Assembly (NCBI GenBank): GCA_934402395.1
Contig: CAKRTQ010000014.1
Location: 1 to 64,000 of the forward strand
DNA length: 64,000 nucleotides
Source of the DNA: an uncultured Eubacteriales bacterium
Lineage (GTDB): Bacteria; Bacillota; Clostridia; Oscillospirales; CAG-272
Direction of reading: 5' to 3'
Part shown: positions 19,701-26,279 of the stretch, one piece after another
Numbering within the stretch: position 1 is the first letter of the stretch
How the letters are laid out: the number at the start of each line of letters is the position of its first letter
Program-made: the position numbers and the translations under genes
Notes under the pieces: generated by a model
Database searches by the model: none
Told to the model about the DNA's origin: nothing
Seen by the model: only the letters and a program-made list of their open reading frames with translations

Positions 19701-19823
19701 TCACCTTCGGCATGGCGCACCGGCGGAGATTCGTGGTGCTACGAATACCGTCTGCTTGAAGAAGGACTCATTGCATCCCCCGTTTTTGCCGAGATCAAAC
19801 CCGTACCGACCGAAAAACAATAA
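16701..19823 (+). CDS. GH106-like glycoside hydrolase (predicted alpha-L-rhamnosidase)
   Basis: A 1040-residue hydrolase without signal peptide. The N-terminal block FSAPTCEYRGAPFWAWNC, then EMGFGGYHMHVRSGM and WLYDEDRWPSGFAGG, is characteristic of the PF17132/GH106-type (beta/alpha)8 barrel. FTDEPQF (near residue 236) is a candidate catalytic acidic motif. A Rossmann-like middle part (NYDVIIVPGCETLRATTCERL, about 535-590) recalls the trimerisation/GATase domain of beta-galactosidases. Two C-terminal beta-sandwiches follow. GAGGTG precedes ATG. Operon partnership with rhaA supports rhamnoside cleavage; cytoplasmic location suggests it acts on imported oligosaccharides. Specificity is inferred, not proven. 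Confidence 0.75.
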   Translation: MLYPKNKEDRLSPELFSAPTCEYRGAPFWAWNCRLERDELLRQAEVLGEMGFGGYHMHVRSGMATPYLGDEFMSLIRACVDKAEKSHMLAWLYDEDRWPSGFAGGMVTKDEKYRIRYLLFTPFSYEEVGGKIRTGNEQATALRSGLGRLIARYSVTLDGDCRLASYRRLADGEGPDEGGRLFYAYLESPHTSPRYNGYTYVNTMDKAAIERFVEVTHEAYLREVGDRFGSVVPAIFTDEPQFTHKQTLKFASSLEDVALPWTDDFDDTFRAAYGSSVLDRVPELIWELPDGVSATRYHYHDHACERFAEAFADTIGSWCDAHGIALTGHMMREPSLGSQTSAVGEAMRSLRAFAIPGIDMLADRREYTTAKQAASVAHQYGREGVMSELYGVTDWDFDFRGHKLQGDWQAALGVTVRVPHLSWVSMEGEAKRDYPASINYQSPWHAKYRYVEDHFARVNTAMTRGTPDIRVGVIHPVESYWLHWGPAEQTALERDTLDTNFSNVTEWLLFGSVDFDYISESLLPSLCEHGGAPLSVGKMNYDVIIVPGCETLRATTCERLSAFRKAGGRLIFMGDAPQYLDAVPSDIPAALYNSSEHVGFSRGALLGALACDRTVDIRQANGELTNTLVHQLRRDGDGLWLFVAQGKLPYNKDISRKQKIKISVKGIYSATVYDTMSGEIKPIRFSHSGGMTVITSELWMHDSLLLRLDTCAEDDAWRPAPAPKTVEVPLRAPECVPFSLSESNALLLDRAEFSFDGGDFEPAEELLRIDTLLRRKLGWTPWGGSSNQPWCIPAEPTEHTVKLRFVIESKIPVNGAHLALEAAEDTAITLNGTPVPSAVDGYFTDRAIKTVPLPAIPAGMSVLELEMPFGTRTAIEWCYLIGSFGVRVTGSRAVIEELPETLGFDTITTQGLPFFSGCVSYFFDVNTTGGDLSVRLPQYRAAVYECSLDGGEPTVGAFAPYSVRWNGVPAGSHRVEVKLYISRTNAFGHVHCADRNLSYASPSAWRTGGDSWCYEYRLLEEGLIASPVFAEIKPVPTEKQ

Positions 19824-19861
19824 AAAAATCCGGGATTTTTAAAAAAAATCCCGGAAAGGGC

Positions 19862-19890
19862 TTGCATTTTCGTTTAAAATGTGATATAAT
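19862..19890 (+). promoter_or_regulatory. tRNA-Val promoter
   Basis: TTGCAT (19862-19867), 17-bp spacer, TATAAT (19885-19890), 14 bases before the mature tRNA. Confidence 0.7.
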
Positions 19891-19904
19891 ATCACACGTT
19901 GGAC

Positions 19905-19981
19905 GGAGGCATAGCTCAGCTGGTTAGAGTACATGCTTGACATGCATGGGGTCATTGGTTCAATTCCAATTGTCTCCACCA
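19905..19981 (+). tRNA. tRNA-Val(GAC)
   Basis: 77-nt cloverleaf with acceptor GGAGGCA / TGTCTCC, D-arm GCTCAGCTGGTTAGAG, anticodon stem CATGC/GCATG with loop TTGACAT (anticodon GAC), a TTCAATT T-loop and encoded CCA. Single-tRNA transcript with its own promoter and terminator. Confidence 0.95.
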
Positions 19982-19984
19982 CTT

Positions 19985-20016
19985 AAGGAACTCACATTGT
20001 GAGTTCCTTTTTTATT
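19985..20016 (+). terminator. tRNA-Val terminator
   Basis: Stem AAGGAACTCAC / GTGAGTTCCTT with ATT loop, followed by a T-run. Confidence 0.9.
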
Positions 20017-20052
20017 TTCAGAACACCGTTATTTTGCCGCCCGGCTATTTTT

Positions 20053-20098
20053 ATTCTCAGGAGGGCTGCCGCGCTATCGCGGCAGCCCTCCTGAGAAT
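20053..20098. terminator. hairpin at 3' end of SGNH lipoprotein gene
   Basis: Perfect 21-bp arms (ATTCTCAGGAGGGCTGCCGC...) around CTAT. The inner GGGCTGCCGCG / CGCGGCAGCCC resembles the class-2 core. No clear T-run on the minus strand, so termination efficiency is uncertain. Confidence 0.6.
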
Positions 20099-20115
20099 AT
20101 TTGCTATCCGGCAGA

Positions 20116-21897
20116 TCATTCCGCTGCTTTGCCGTGAACGACCAGCTCACGGGTATTGATGGCATCAAGCCCTGTTGTGTTGCCGTTCACCTCTCCGCCG
20201 CGGTAAATTCCTATACGGATATATTTACCCGACACTCCCGACATTGAGAAAAGGACTTCGACCGTGGGATTATTATTGTTCCACGGGTCGCGCGCTTTGT
20301 CGCTCACGCTCTTGAGCGGCGTTCCGAGCACATCATAGCAGGCAGATTCGACCTTGGTCCAGTTTACTCCGTCGTCGCTCACAAAAACGTCCTGTGCCTG
20401 CGGGAAGCCCTTGAGACTGCCCGACATATATCCGATAGCATCGAAGGTCATTTTTGAACCGAAATTGAGCGTTATAAGCCCCGTATAATGCGAGCTGTTG
20501 TCCATCTCGCCGGTAATACGGTACATATCCTCGTCAAAGAACATAGCCGCCATATAGGATGATCCCCAATGACCGTTTACAAGGTTCATTACCGAATTCG
20601 TGTTTCCCGCCTCGGTCGCGGTGGTCATTGCGCCCTTTTTGGTGGAATCCATATGCGTGATACCGATAACGGAAACACCGTAGCCGATGTCGGCTATATC
20701 CGCGCGCTGGGCATCGCTCAGCGCAGTGTCGGAGCATTCGGGCGATGCGACCTTATCCTTGTCGCCGCGTATACCCGAAAATGTCTTACCGGCATCGCTC
20801 TTCATCCTCATCCAGCCATCGCCCACGACCGCAGAATCGCGCGTGATCACCGATATTATCGGGGATGACGGTGCCGATGTAAGCATTTTGGTTTTCGCTG
20901 CGTCAACGTAAGATTGCTTTATCACCCTTACCACGCCGACCGACGATGTGCAGTAGCCGTCATCCACCGGTGCGCCGTTGCGCACGATCTCGGATGCAGC
21001 CGCACGCAGAGTAGCGGCATAACCTGCGTTCAGGATGCCGTTATATGTAAGCGATGCGGGATCGACACCGAATGTACTTCCGAAGATCGTCCATGCGATA
21101 AGGTAGCTGCCGTTTACGCCGGGGTGCTTGCTGTCCGTGTGATAAAGCTCGATCTTGGGATCTTCGGCAAAAACCTTTGAAAATGCCGCGCCGGCATACA
21201 TGACCGGAACGCCGAGTTCATCCCCTATCGCAGCATAAGCCGCGCGAAGCTTCATTTCCATATCCGCCGTGCTCCTGCCATATGCGGCAAGCGCGGAATG
21301 TCCTGTTTTGTATCCCCATGTTTCGTAAAGCCACATCTCGGCGCCGTTCGCCTCGATAAGCTTTTTGAATTCACGGCACGAATCGTAAAAATCGCCCGGA
21401 TCGGATATCGGCAGATAGCTCTGCTCCTGAATTATCACTATGTCATATTTGTTTGCGCCAAGCTTTGCGCGCACCTGCTTGCCGTATGTATCCTTTTCGT
21501 CAAGGAACTGTCTGAGCGCGTAGGCACCCTTGTAAACGCTGTCAACAATGACATTGTATCCCGCATTTTTGGCGATACTGTAGAAAATGCCGTTCGGCTT
21601 ATTCATGTCATTATAGTAGGTAAAGCTGTTGCCGATAAACAGCACGCGGTATTTTCCCGACGGGTCGCGCGCGACTGTGGGAGAGGGCGCTGATGTTTCG
21701 GGCATCGTCGTCGATCCTGCGGCTTCGGCGGATGTATCATCCGGCGCGTCGGATGTCTCGGCCTTGTCGGTCACGGTATTCGTGGTATCAACCTTGCCAG
21801 AATCGTCTCCGCTTCCGTTTCCGTTGCATCCGCACAGTGCGGACAGCATGAACGTACCTGCCAGCAGCATCGCCGCTATCTTTTTGATTTTTTTCAT
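20116..21897 (-). CDS. SGNH-hydrolase lipoprotein with discoidin-like domain
   Basis: A 593-residue lipoprotein. Signal MKKIKKIAAMLLAGTFMLSA ends in lipobox LCGC (C24), followed by a Thr/Ser/Asp-rich linker. The catalytic domain starts at YRVLFIGNSFTYY, the SGNH block I with nucleophile Ser. IVIIQEQSYLP and the closing DSKHPGVNGSYL (Asp-x-x-His pair) complete the triad, so esterase activity, for example deacetylation of polysaccharide, is likely. The C-terminal ~190 residues (INLVNGHWGSSY... YIRIGIYRG) look like an F5/8-type carbohydrate-binding module. GGAGG is 14 bases upstream of ATG, slightly long. A dyad CAGTGT-N9-ACACTG (21948-21968) overlaps the likely -10 TATAAT and may be an operator. 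Confidence 0.78.
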   Translation of the reverse strand: MKKIKKIAAMLLAGTFMLSALCGCNGNGSGDDSGKVDTTNTVTDKAETSDAPDDTSAEAAGSTTMPETSAPSPTVARDPSGKYRVLFIGNSFTYYNDMNKPNGIFYSIAKNAGYNVIVDSVYKGAYALRQFLDEKDTYGKQVRAKLGANKYDIVIIQEQSYLPISDPGDFYDSCREFKKLIEANGAEMWLYETWGYKTGHSALAAYGRSTADMEMKLRAAYAAIGDELGVPVMYAGAAFSKVFAEDPKIELYHTDSKHPGVNGSYLIAWTIFGSTFGVDPASLTYNGILNAGYAATLRAAASEIVRNGAPVDDGYCTSSVGVVRVIKQSYVDAAKTKMLTSAPSSPIISVITRDSAVVGDGWMRMKSDAGKTFSGIRGDKDKVASPECSDTALSDAQRADIADIGYGVSVIGITHMDSTKKGAMTTATEAGNTNSVMNLVNGHWGSSYMAAMFFDEDMYRITGEMDNSSHYTGLITLNFGSKMTFDAIGYMSGSLKGFPQAQDVFVSDDGVNWTKVESACYDVLGTPLKSVSDKARDPWNNNNPTVEVLFSMSGVSGKYIRIGIYRGGEVNGNTTGLDAINTRELVVHGKAAE

Positions 21898-22034
21898 TAT
21901 GACTCTGTATCCTCCGTTTATTTGCAATAAGCCATAGCGCAATATTACAGTGTAATTATAACACACTGTTCCGACGCATAAAGAAACATATCACATTGAT
22001 CCAAAACTTTATCACAAACATATGAGCTGTCACA

Positions 22035-22066
22035 AAAACGCCCGGATGGCTGAATGCTATCCGGGC
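22035..22066 (-). terminator. terminator of small lipoprotein gene
   Basis: Stem GCCCGGAT / ATCCGGGC (22040-22047 and 22059-22066), followed on the minus strand by GTTTTTG. Confidence 0.75.
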
Positions 22067-22081
22067 ATTTTAAGCAGATTA

Positions 22082-22453
22082 TCACTTTTTGTCTTTTGTG
22101 AATGTGAGACCGTCGACCTTGATATAATCTTTGCCCATTTCAAACTCGGATTCGCCGCCATATGACTTGGCATCCTCATCACCGAAGGTCATGGTAATCT
22201 TGGTCTTGTCTTTGTTTAACTCGTATGTGCCCTCGCTTGTCGTGCTTTTGATTCCGGTAAGGGTGATATTGGGGTATGTAATGATCACCTTGCCGCCGGA
22301 TTTGAACTCAAGCGAAAGACCGAGCGTATCATTGGTGTACTTGCCCGAAAGACCGCCGCAGGAAGTGAGCAGCGCAGCAAGCATGATCGCCGTCATAACG
22401 AATGCGGTGACCCTGAGAATCTTTTTTCCATTCTGAGTGTTTGTCATTTTCAT
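22082..22453 (-). CDS. small lipoprotein (lipocalin-like, DUF5640-type)
   Basis: A 123-residue lipoprotein: signal ending in LLTSC (C32) and a compact beta-rich domain, GLSGKYTNDTLGLSLEFKSG, KVIITYPN, EGTYELNKDKTKITMTFGDE, DYIKVDGLTFTK. The alternating strands with 'GKY...G.Y' spacing are typical of small lipocalin-like surface proteins in Clostridia. GGAGGA precedes the ATG. A promoter lies upstream on the same strand: TTGACA (22558-22553), 18-bp spacer, TACAAT. Function unknown. Confidence 0.75.
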   Translation of the reverse strand: MKMTNTQNGKKILRVTAFVMTAIMLAALLTSCGGLSGKYTNDTLGLSLEFKSGGKVIITYPNITLTGIKSTTSEGTYELNKDKTKITMTFGDEDAKSYGGESEFEMGKDYIKVDGLTFTKDKK

Positions 22454-22775
22454 AATGTGTTTTCCTCCGTTTGATCGCCGGCGATGTCACTGCAACGTTG
22501 CAGATGCGTTCTGCCGACCGTTGTTCATATTGTACCACATATACAGGGCTCTTGTCAATGTGTTTTGCGCAAAAATGTGAGCAATTTTCATGATAAAAAT
22601 AAAAAACATATGTCATTTCAATACATAAGAACAAAAAAGAACCGCTCGCGCAGTACAGCCGGTTCGAAAACAAAAAAGGACGGCATAAGGCGCACTTGCG
22701 ATAAAGCAGGCAGTCCCGGGCGGTGCTTAAAGAGACGGCACGGCAGAATCAATCTGCCATGCCGTTTTTCTGTTT
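22454..22775. other. intergenic stretch downstream of IS remnant
   Basis: Apart from the promoter of the small lipoprotein gene (22529-22558) there is no convincing gene. A stem AGACGGCACGGCAG / CTGCCATGCCGTTTTTC (about 22731-22773) could terminate the transposase remnant or mark its end. Confidence 0.4.
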
Positions 22776-23078
22776 TTATTTGTTTTGTTTGTACTTTTGC
22801 GCATTTTTGCGCAGCTTGCTATCGTGACGATACTTTTGTCCATCCTTGCCTGAACAGCAGGCGTTGGGGTGCGGCGAATGCGGTTTGTGAGACTTGTTTT
22901 GCAAAGATTCCTTTGTGCCGTCATATGCTTTATTCCAACGCATCAACAACGCTTTTGAGATATGATACCTTCGGCAGACATATGATATATCCCCTGTTTT
23001 ACGATAAAGCTCAACTGAAAGCAATTTTGTTGTGATTTCGTGTGGACAATATCGCTTTTTTGTGCTATAATCTTTCAT
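22776..23078 (-). pseudogene. truncated transposase N-terminus (helix-turn-helix)
   Basis: Roughly 70 residues match the N-terminal helix-turn-helix of IS3/IS481-like transposases: YRKTGDISYVCRRYHISKAL, LMRWNKAYDGTKESLQNKSH, KPHSPHPN. After HPNA the sequence turns into low-complexity Lys/Gln/Asn residues and stops at 100 residues, with no DDE catalytic domain on any frame downstream. It is therefore a decayed fragment. GAAAGG precedes the ATG. Upstream on the same strand a dyad GTGATCGAG...CTCGATCAC spans about 23079-23143, possibly the insertion-sequence end. Confidence 0.55.
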
Positions 23079-23232
23079 GGTGATCGAGGCCTTTCTGGTG
23101 AGTTGAGTTAGGGGTAATTCTATTCTATCAGATCTCGATCACTTTTTCTATACTTTTGACCTTTTTTCTTTCTTTCGGTCTCACATCAATTGTAACACTA
23201 CAGCATAAATACAAAAAAGTTGTCCGAGCGCT

Positions 23233-23261
23233 TGACATTGGGCGGGGATTATGCTATTATA
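23233..23261 (+). promoter_or_regulatory. promoter of tRNA-Ser
   Basis: TTGACA (23233-23238), 17-bp spacer, TATTAT (23256-23261). Confidence 0.7.
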
Positions 23262-23309
23262 GTGGGGGTGGGGACGTTTTCCGCCCCGCAAAATGCAACG
23301 GAATAGCAT

Positions 23310-23398
23310 GGAGAGGTATCGAATCGGTCATAACGAGGCGTTCTTGAAAACCGTTTGGGTGCAAACCCACAAGGGCTCGAATTCCTTCCTCTCCGCCA
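23310..23398 (+). tRNA. tRNA-Ser(TGA), divergent
   Basis: 89-nt class II tRNA: acceptor GGAGAGG / CCTCTCC, discriminator G, encoded CCA, anticodon loop CTTGAAA (TGA) and long variable arm GGGT-GCAA-ACCC. Two oddities: a T-C mismatch in the anticodon stem (GCGTT / ACCGT) and a T-loop starting with C instead of T (CTCGAAT). It may be a degenerate or horizontally acquired tRNA. Confidence 0.75.
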
Positions 23399-23414
23399 AT
23401 AAGGCGAAGAACCG

Positions 23415-23449
23415 CAGTAGCCGTCAGGGATTCCTTGCGGCTGTTTTTT
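23415..23449 (+). terminator. tRNA-Ser terminator
   Basis: Imperfect stem AGCCGTCAGG / CCTTGCGGCT around GATT, followed by a T-run. It sits directly before the ribosome-binding site of the TIR gene, so that gene is probably transcribed by read-through or from a promoter not visible here. Confidence 0.7.
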
Positions 23450-23467
23450 AATGGAGGAATTACGTTA

Positions 23468-24238
23468 ATGAGTCGGGTAACGGCGTTTTTGTCGCATTCG
23501 AGCAAAGACATACAAAAGGTGCGGAAAATACGGGATATACTTGAAATGCTCGATTATGAACCACTACTTTTTTATTTAAAGTGTTTGGATGATGACAATA
23601 CAAACTTGGAATCATTCATTAAAAGAGAGATTGAAGCAAGAAACATCTTTATTTATTGTAAAAGTAATAATTCAGAAAAATCTGCATGGGTTCAGAAGGA
23701 GCTTGAGTATATCAAAAGTTTTGATTCAAAAAGGCTATTTACGATAGATATTTCGTTGCCGTTCAGAGAAACAATGGTGCAGTTGCTTCAATCAATAGCT
23801 GATATTGTTAAAAAGAACCGCATCTTTGTTTCGTGCTCCCATGGGTTGCCTGACGCAAGGTTGGGTGATGTTATCGAGAATGTGCTTGCAGAAAATAATT
23901 TTGATGTCATTAGGTTCAAAACTCTTGATTATCAGGGGGATTTTGAGCATAAGAAAGCTTTAGCAGAAGCCAATATATTTATCCCTATTATTTCCCCAAA
24001 TTCGCTGGCCAGCGTATATTGCAGAAGTGAATTAGAATATGCACTGTACGAATATGAAAAATCGCCATCCACATTCACAAATAAAATAGTTCCGATATAT
24101 TGTGGTATTAGCGGATCACTGGTTGTCAATTCTTCTTTACTGCCGTCTTCATTGAGATACTTTACAGGCGTTGATATTCAAAATAACAGTTCTATAACGT
24201 TGCAGGAAGAACAAATACTGTTGAGGCTCTTGTGTTAG
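23468..24238 (+). CDS. tandem TIR-domain protein
   Basis: A 256-residue soluble protein made of two TIR-like domains and nothing else. Domain 1 (about 3-105) has the start strand VTAFLSHSSKD and the motif SAWVQKELEY with E78 in the catalytic-glutamate position. Domain 2 (about 118-225) has NRIFVSCSHGLPDAR, a glycine-less BB region and SVYCRSELEYAL with E188. TIR domains with this glutamate cleave NAD+ or make cyclic-ADP-ribose signals in bacterial immunity (Thoeris, Pycsar/CBASS effectors). GGAGGA precedes the ATG; an upstream in-frame TTG is rejected. The gene is much AT-richer than its neighbours and is flanked by tRNA-Ser and tRNA-Lys, as expected of an acquired defence gene. No partner gene is visible. 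Confidence 0.8.
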   Translation: MSRVTAFLSHSSKDIQKVRKIRDILEMLDYEPLLFYLKCLDDDNTNLESFIKREIEARNIFIYCKSNNSEKSAWVQKELEYIKSFDSKRLFTIDISLPFRETMVQLLQSIADIVKKNRIFVSCSHGLPDARLGDVIENVLAENNFDVIRFKTLDYQGDFEHKKALAEANIFIPIISPNSLASVYCRSELEYALYEYEKSPSTFTNKIVPIYCGISGSLVVNSSLLPSSLRYFTGVDIQNNSSITLQEEQILLRLLC

Positions 24239-24280
24239 TTTTGTATTAATATAAATAACCCCCGCCCACCGGGCGGAGGC

Positions 24281-24332
24281 AGATTACTGACAAAGCCCAT
24301 CTCTTGATTGAGATGGGCTTTGTCAGTAATCT
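24281..24332. repeat. perfect 23-bp inverted repeat
   Basis: Arms AGATTACTGACAAAGCCCAT... (24281-24303) and its complement (24310-24332) around TTGATT. No T-run follows. It may terminate the TIR transcript or be the relic of a mobile element end. A smaller stem CCGCCCACCGGGCGG precedes it. Confidence 0.7.
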
Positions 24333-24338
24333 GGGACG

Positions 24339-24366
24339 GCATAAACTCATTTTTGAGTTTTTTAGC
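24339..24366. repeat. degenerate class-1 hairpin
   Basis: AAACTCA...TGAGTTT core with outer arms that no longer pair fully (GCAT versus TTAGC). It looks like a decayed member of the intergenic palindrome family. Confidence 0.5.
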
Positions 24367-24495
24367 AGCTCCGGCGGAGACTCTGAACTCGGGTTTGCGA
24401 TGAAATACAAGCAGATCTCATACTTCACCCTGCGCAAACCTTACCAAGACCGCTCGGCGGTCTTGAGGGAGTTCGGGTCGTACAGTCGGTTCGGC

Positions 24496-24533
24496 AACAA
24501 AAAATGACGGCATAAATGCCGTCATTTTTTGTT
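24496..24533 (-). terminator. tRNA-Lys terminator
   Basis: AACAAAAAATGACGGCAT / ATGCCGTCATTTTTTGTT stem; T-run on the minus strand immediately after the CCA of tRNA-Lys. Confidence 0.9.
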
Positions 24534-24608
24534 GGTGACCCATCGGAGACTCGAACTCCGGACACCTTGATTAAAAGTCAAGTGCTCTACCGTCTGAGCT
24601 AATGAGTC
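24533..24608 (-). tRNA. tRNA-Lys(TTT)
   Basis: 76-nt cloverleaf on the minus strand: acceptor GACTCAT / ATGGGTC, D-arm GCTCAGACGGTAGAGC, anticodon stem TTGAC/GTCAA-type with loop CTTTTAA (anticodon TTT), T-loop TTCGAGT and encoded CCA. Confidence 0.95.
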
Positions 24609-24734
24609 AAATTTCTATCGCGCCTATATATGATATCACAAACGGCTCGTTTTGTCAATATTTTTTTTGATTTTTCTTTAGTTTTTCTGATTTTTTTGCA
24701 TTTGTCCCGGTAAGATTGCCAATATCGGCACCGT

Positions 24735-25670
24735 TCAACGGTAATATTCATATGCATTGAAATAACAAATGCGCCCGGTATCCCATCTCACGCCCACACA
24801 AATGCCGCCACCCTCTTCATCCGGGCAGTAAAAGTACGCGCCGCAAAGCTCGTCGCGCGCGATACCGGCGGCTGTGACCGCTTCCGAAGGAAGCCCCTCA
24901 CGCGTCAGAAAATCGGCAATACGGGCGGCGCAATCCTCCGCGCTCAGCTTTTCCTCGCCTGCGGGGCGGTCAAAGTAAAGTTCAAGCAGTTCACCCCGTG
25001 CACGTGAAACGGCAACCAAGGTGTTTTCGCCGCACAGTACGAGCGCGGGCGGGAATCCGTTGCCGCCTGCCTCATTCAGCACTGCGTTTTTTCCGAAGTA
25101 TGACGCAGCCTTAGCCCGCAACGATGCCTGCGTGAACGCAAGCGACGAGTTAAGCGCAGCAAATCCGCGGTCTGCTTCCGCCACGCCGGCGGCGATCTCA
25201 TCAGCTATACCGGCGATCTCTTCCGTACTGTCCGATGACGCCAGCGCAACGTAAAGGCGGTCGAGAATCGCCGAAAGCTCGGCGCGTCTGTCGGACGTAC
25301 CGCTGATATATTCCAATGCCGCCGCGCGGCACCACTCCAGGACCTCGAATATCCTGCCCTCCGCCCCGGACAAGCCCGCCCCGGCAAGTGCGGCACGCGC
25401 CCCCGCCAGACTGTCAAGAACTGCCGCAGCCGGGCTCACAGTGTCGTCCTCCCCGGTTTCCTCGGCGCTGCGCAGTGCTTCCGTTGCAGCTCCGATCCTC
25501 TCACGCGCGTCCGCAAGCGCAAGCGAACGAAGCAGCTCGGTGTTGCGTCTTGCCGCAGACCGCGCGCCGGACATCATGACTATCGCCGCGACAAGAGACG
25601 CAACCCCGAAAAAAAGCACTGAAATACCAACAATGAACCATTTTTTTGAATCTGCCATTTTATTTTTCAT
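24735..25670 (-). CDS. membrane-anchored protein, possibly YpeB-like
   Basis: A 311-residue protein with one N-terminal membrane anchor (KKWFIVGISVLFFGVASLVAAIV, about residues 9-32), a long Ala/Glu/Arg-rich helical region (40-190) and a C-terminal domain (KLSAEDCAARIADFLTREGLP ... GAYFYCP ... ICVGVRWDTGRICYFNAYEY) with PepSY-like strand-helix organisation. This layout (anchor, helical bundle, PepSY-like end) resembles YpeB, the partner of the germination hydrolase SleB, but identity is too weak to be sure and no sleB-like gene is adjacent. GGAA precedes the ATG. Confidence 0.45.
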   Translation of the reverse strand: MKNKMADSKKWFIVGISVLFFGVASLVAAIVMMSGARSAARRNTELLRSLALADARERIGAATEALRSAEETGEDDTVSPAAAVLDSLAGARAALAGAGLSGAEGRIFEVLEWCRAAALEYISGTSDRRAELSAILDRLYVALASSDSTEEIAGIADEIAAGVAEADRGFAALNSSLAFTQASLRAKAASYFGKNAVLNEAGGNGFPPALVLCGENTLVAVSRARGELLELYFDRPAGEEKLSAEDCAARIADFLTREGLPSEAVTAAGIARDELCGAYFYCPDEEGGGICVGVRWDTGRICYFNAYEYYR

Positions 25671-25766
25671 CTTTTTTTCCGCGTTCCCTTTCCGAGTTTG
25701 AAATTATTTTGCCCAAATCCGGTGAAAAAAATCAAGAAAAAAACTGAAAAAAGGTCGTTTGACCTA

Positions 25767-25827
25767 TTGACAACGTAACAATGTTATGCTATAATATTAC
25801 CATAACATTGTTACGTAACAAAGTTAC
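25767..25827 (+). promoter_or_regulatory. yhbD promoter with three operator dyads
   Basis: Consensus promoter TTGACA (25767-25772), 17-bp spacer, TATAAT (25790-25795). Three copies of a GTAACnnnGTTAC dyad overlie it: GTAACAATGTTAT (25775-25787), ATAACATTGTTAC (25802-25814) and GTAACAAAGTTAC (25815-25827). Sites 1 and 2 are perfect inverse copies over 15 bp. Site 1 occupies the spacer, so bound protein would block RNA polymerase. The MerR-like HTH protein encoded next is the natural candidate. Confidence 0.75.
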
Positions 25828-25865
25828 GTTTACGATCTGCGAGATGAAAGGATAAAAAGAAGCTT

Positions 25866-26279
25866 ATGGACGACGATCTTATAACAAAAAAAGATCTGCT
25901 TGCCCAATATGGGATATCATACGGCGCGCTTTACCGATGGAAACGTATGGGGCTGATACCAGAGGACTGGTTTATCAAACGTTCGGTCGCCACTGGACAG
26001 GAAACATATTTTGACCGCGCCGCGATAACGGAACGGATCGAAGCCATTCTCGCCATGAAGGACACACTTTCGCTTGACGAGATAGCCGAGCACTTCCGTT
26101 TACCCGAAAAGAAGCGGCGGATGGCGCAGCCGACGCTGAAGCTTGTCTGGCAGCGCGGAGAAAAAAACATAGGCATGGATGAGATCGACGGAATTTACCT
26201 TATAAGTTCGGTCGGCGAAACGGTGGACATCACCGAAAAAATTCAAAAAATTGCTACGGAGGCTTTTGGAAATGAATGA
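25866..26279 (+). CDS. YhbD-like DUF4004 protein, predicted autoregulator
   Basis: A 137-residue protein matching Bacillus YhbD (DUF4004). The N-terminus LITKKDLLAQYGISYGALYRWKRMGLIPEDWFIKRS is a MerR-type winged HTH, followed by ATGQETYFDRAAITERIEAI and SLDEIAEHFRLPE. The C-terminal half is a short unknown domain. GAAAGGA is 12 bases upstream of ATG. It overlaps the bactofilin-like gene by eight bases, which matches the yhbD-yhbE-yhbF operon seen in Firmicutes. The HTH plus the three dyads over its promoter suggest it represses its own operon. Confidence 0.8.
   Translation: MDDDLITKKDLLAQYGISYGALYRWKRMGLIPEDWFIKRSVATGQETYFDRAAITERIEAILAMKDTLSLDEIAEHFRLPEKKRRMAQPTLKLVWQRGEKNIGMDEIDGIYLISSVGETVDITEKIQKIATEAFGNE

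Noticed and set aside
22454..22775. A complete insertion sequence next to the transposase fragment
   Set aside because: Only the helix-turn-helix end is present, no DDE domain on any frame, and no clear pair of terminal inverted repeats with target duplication.
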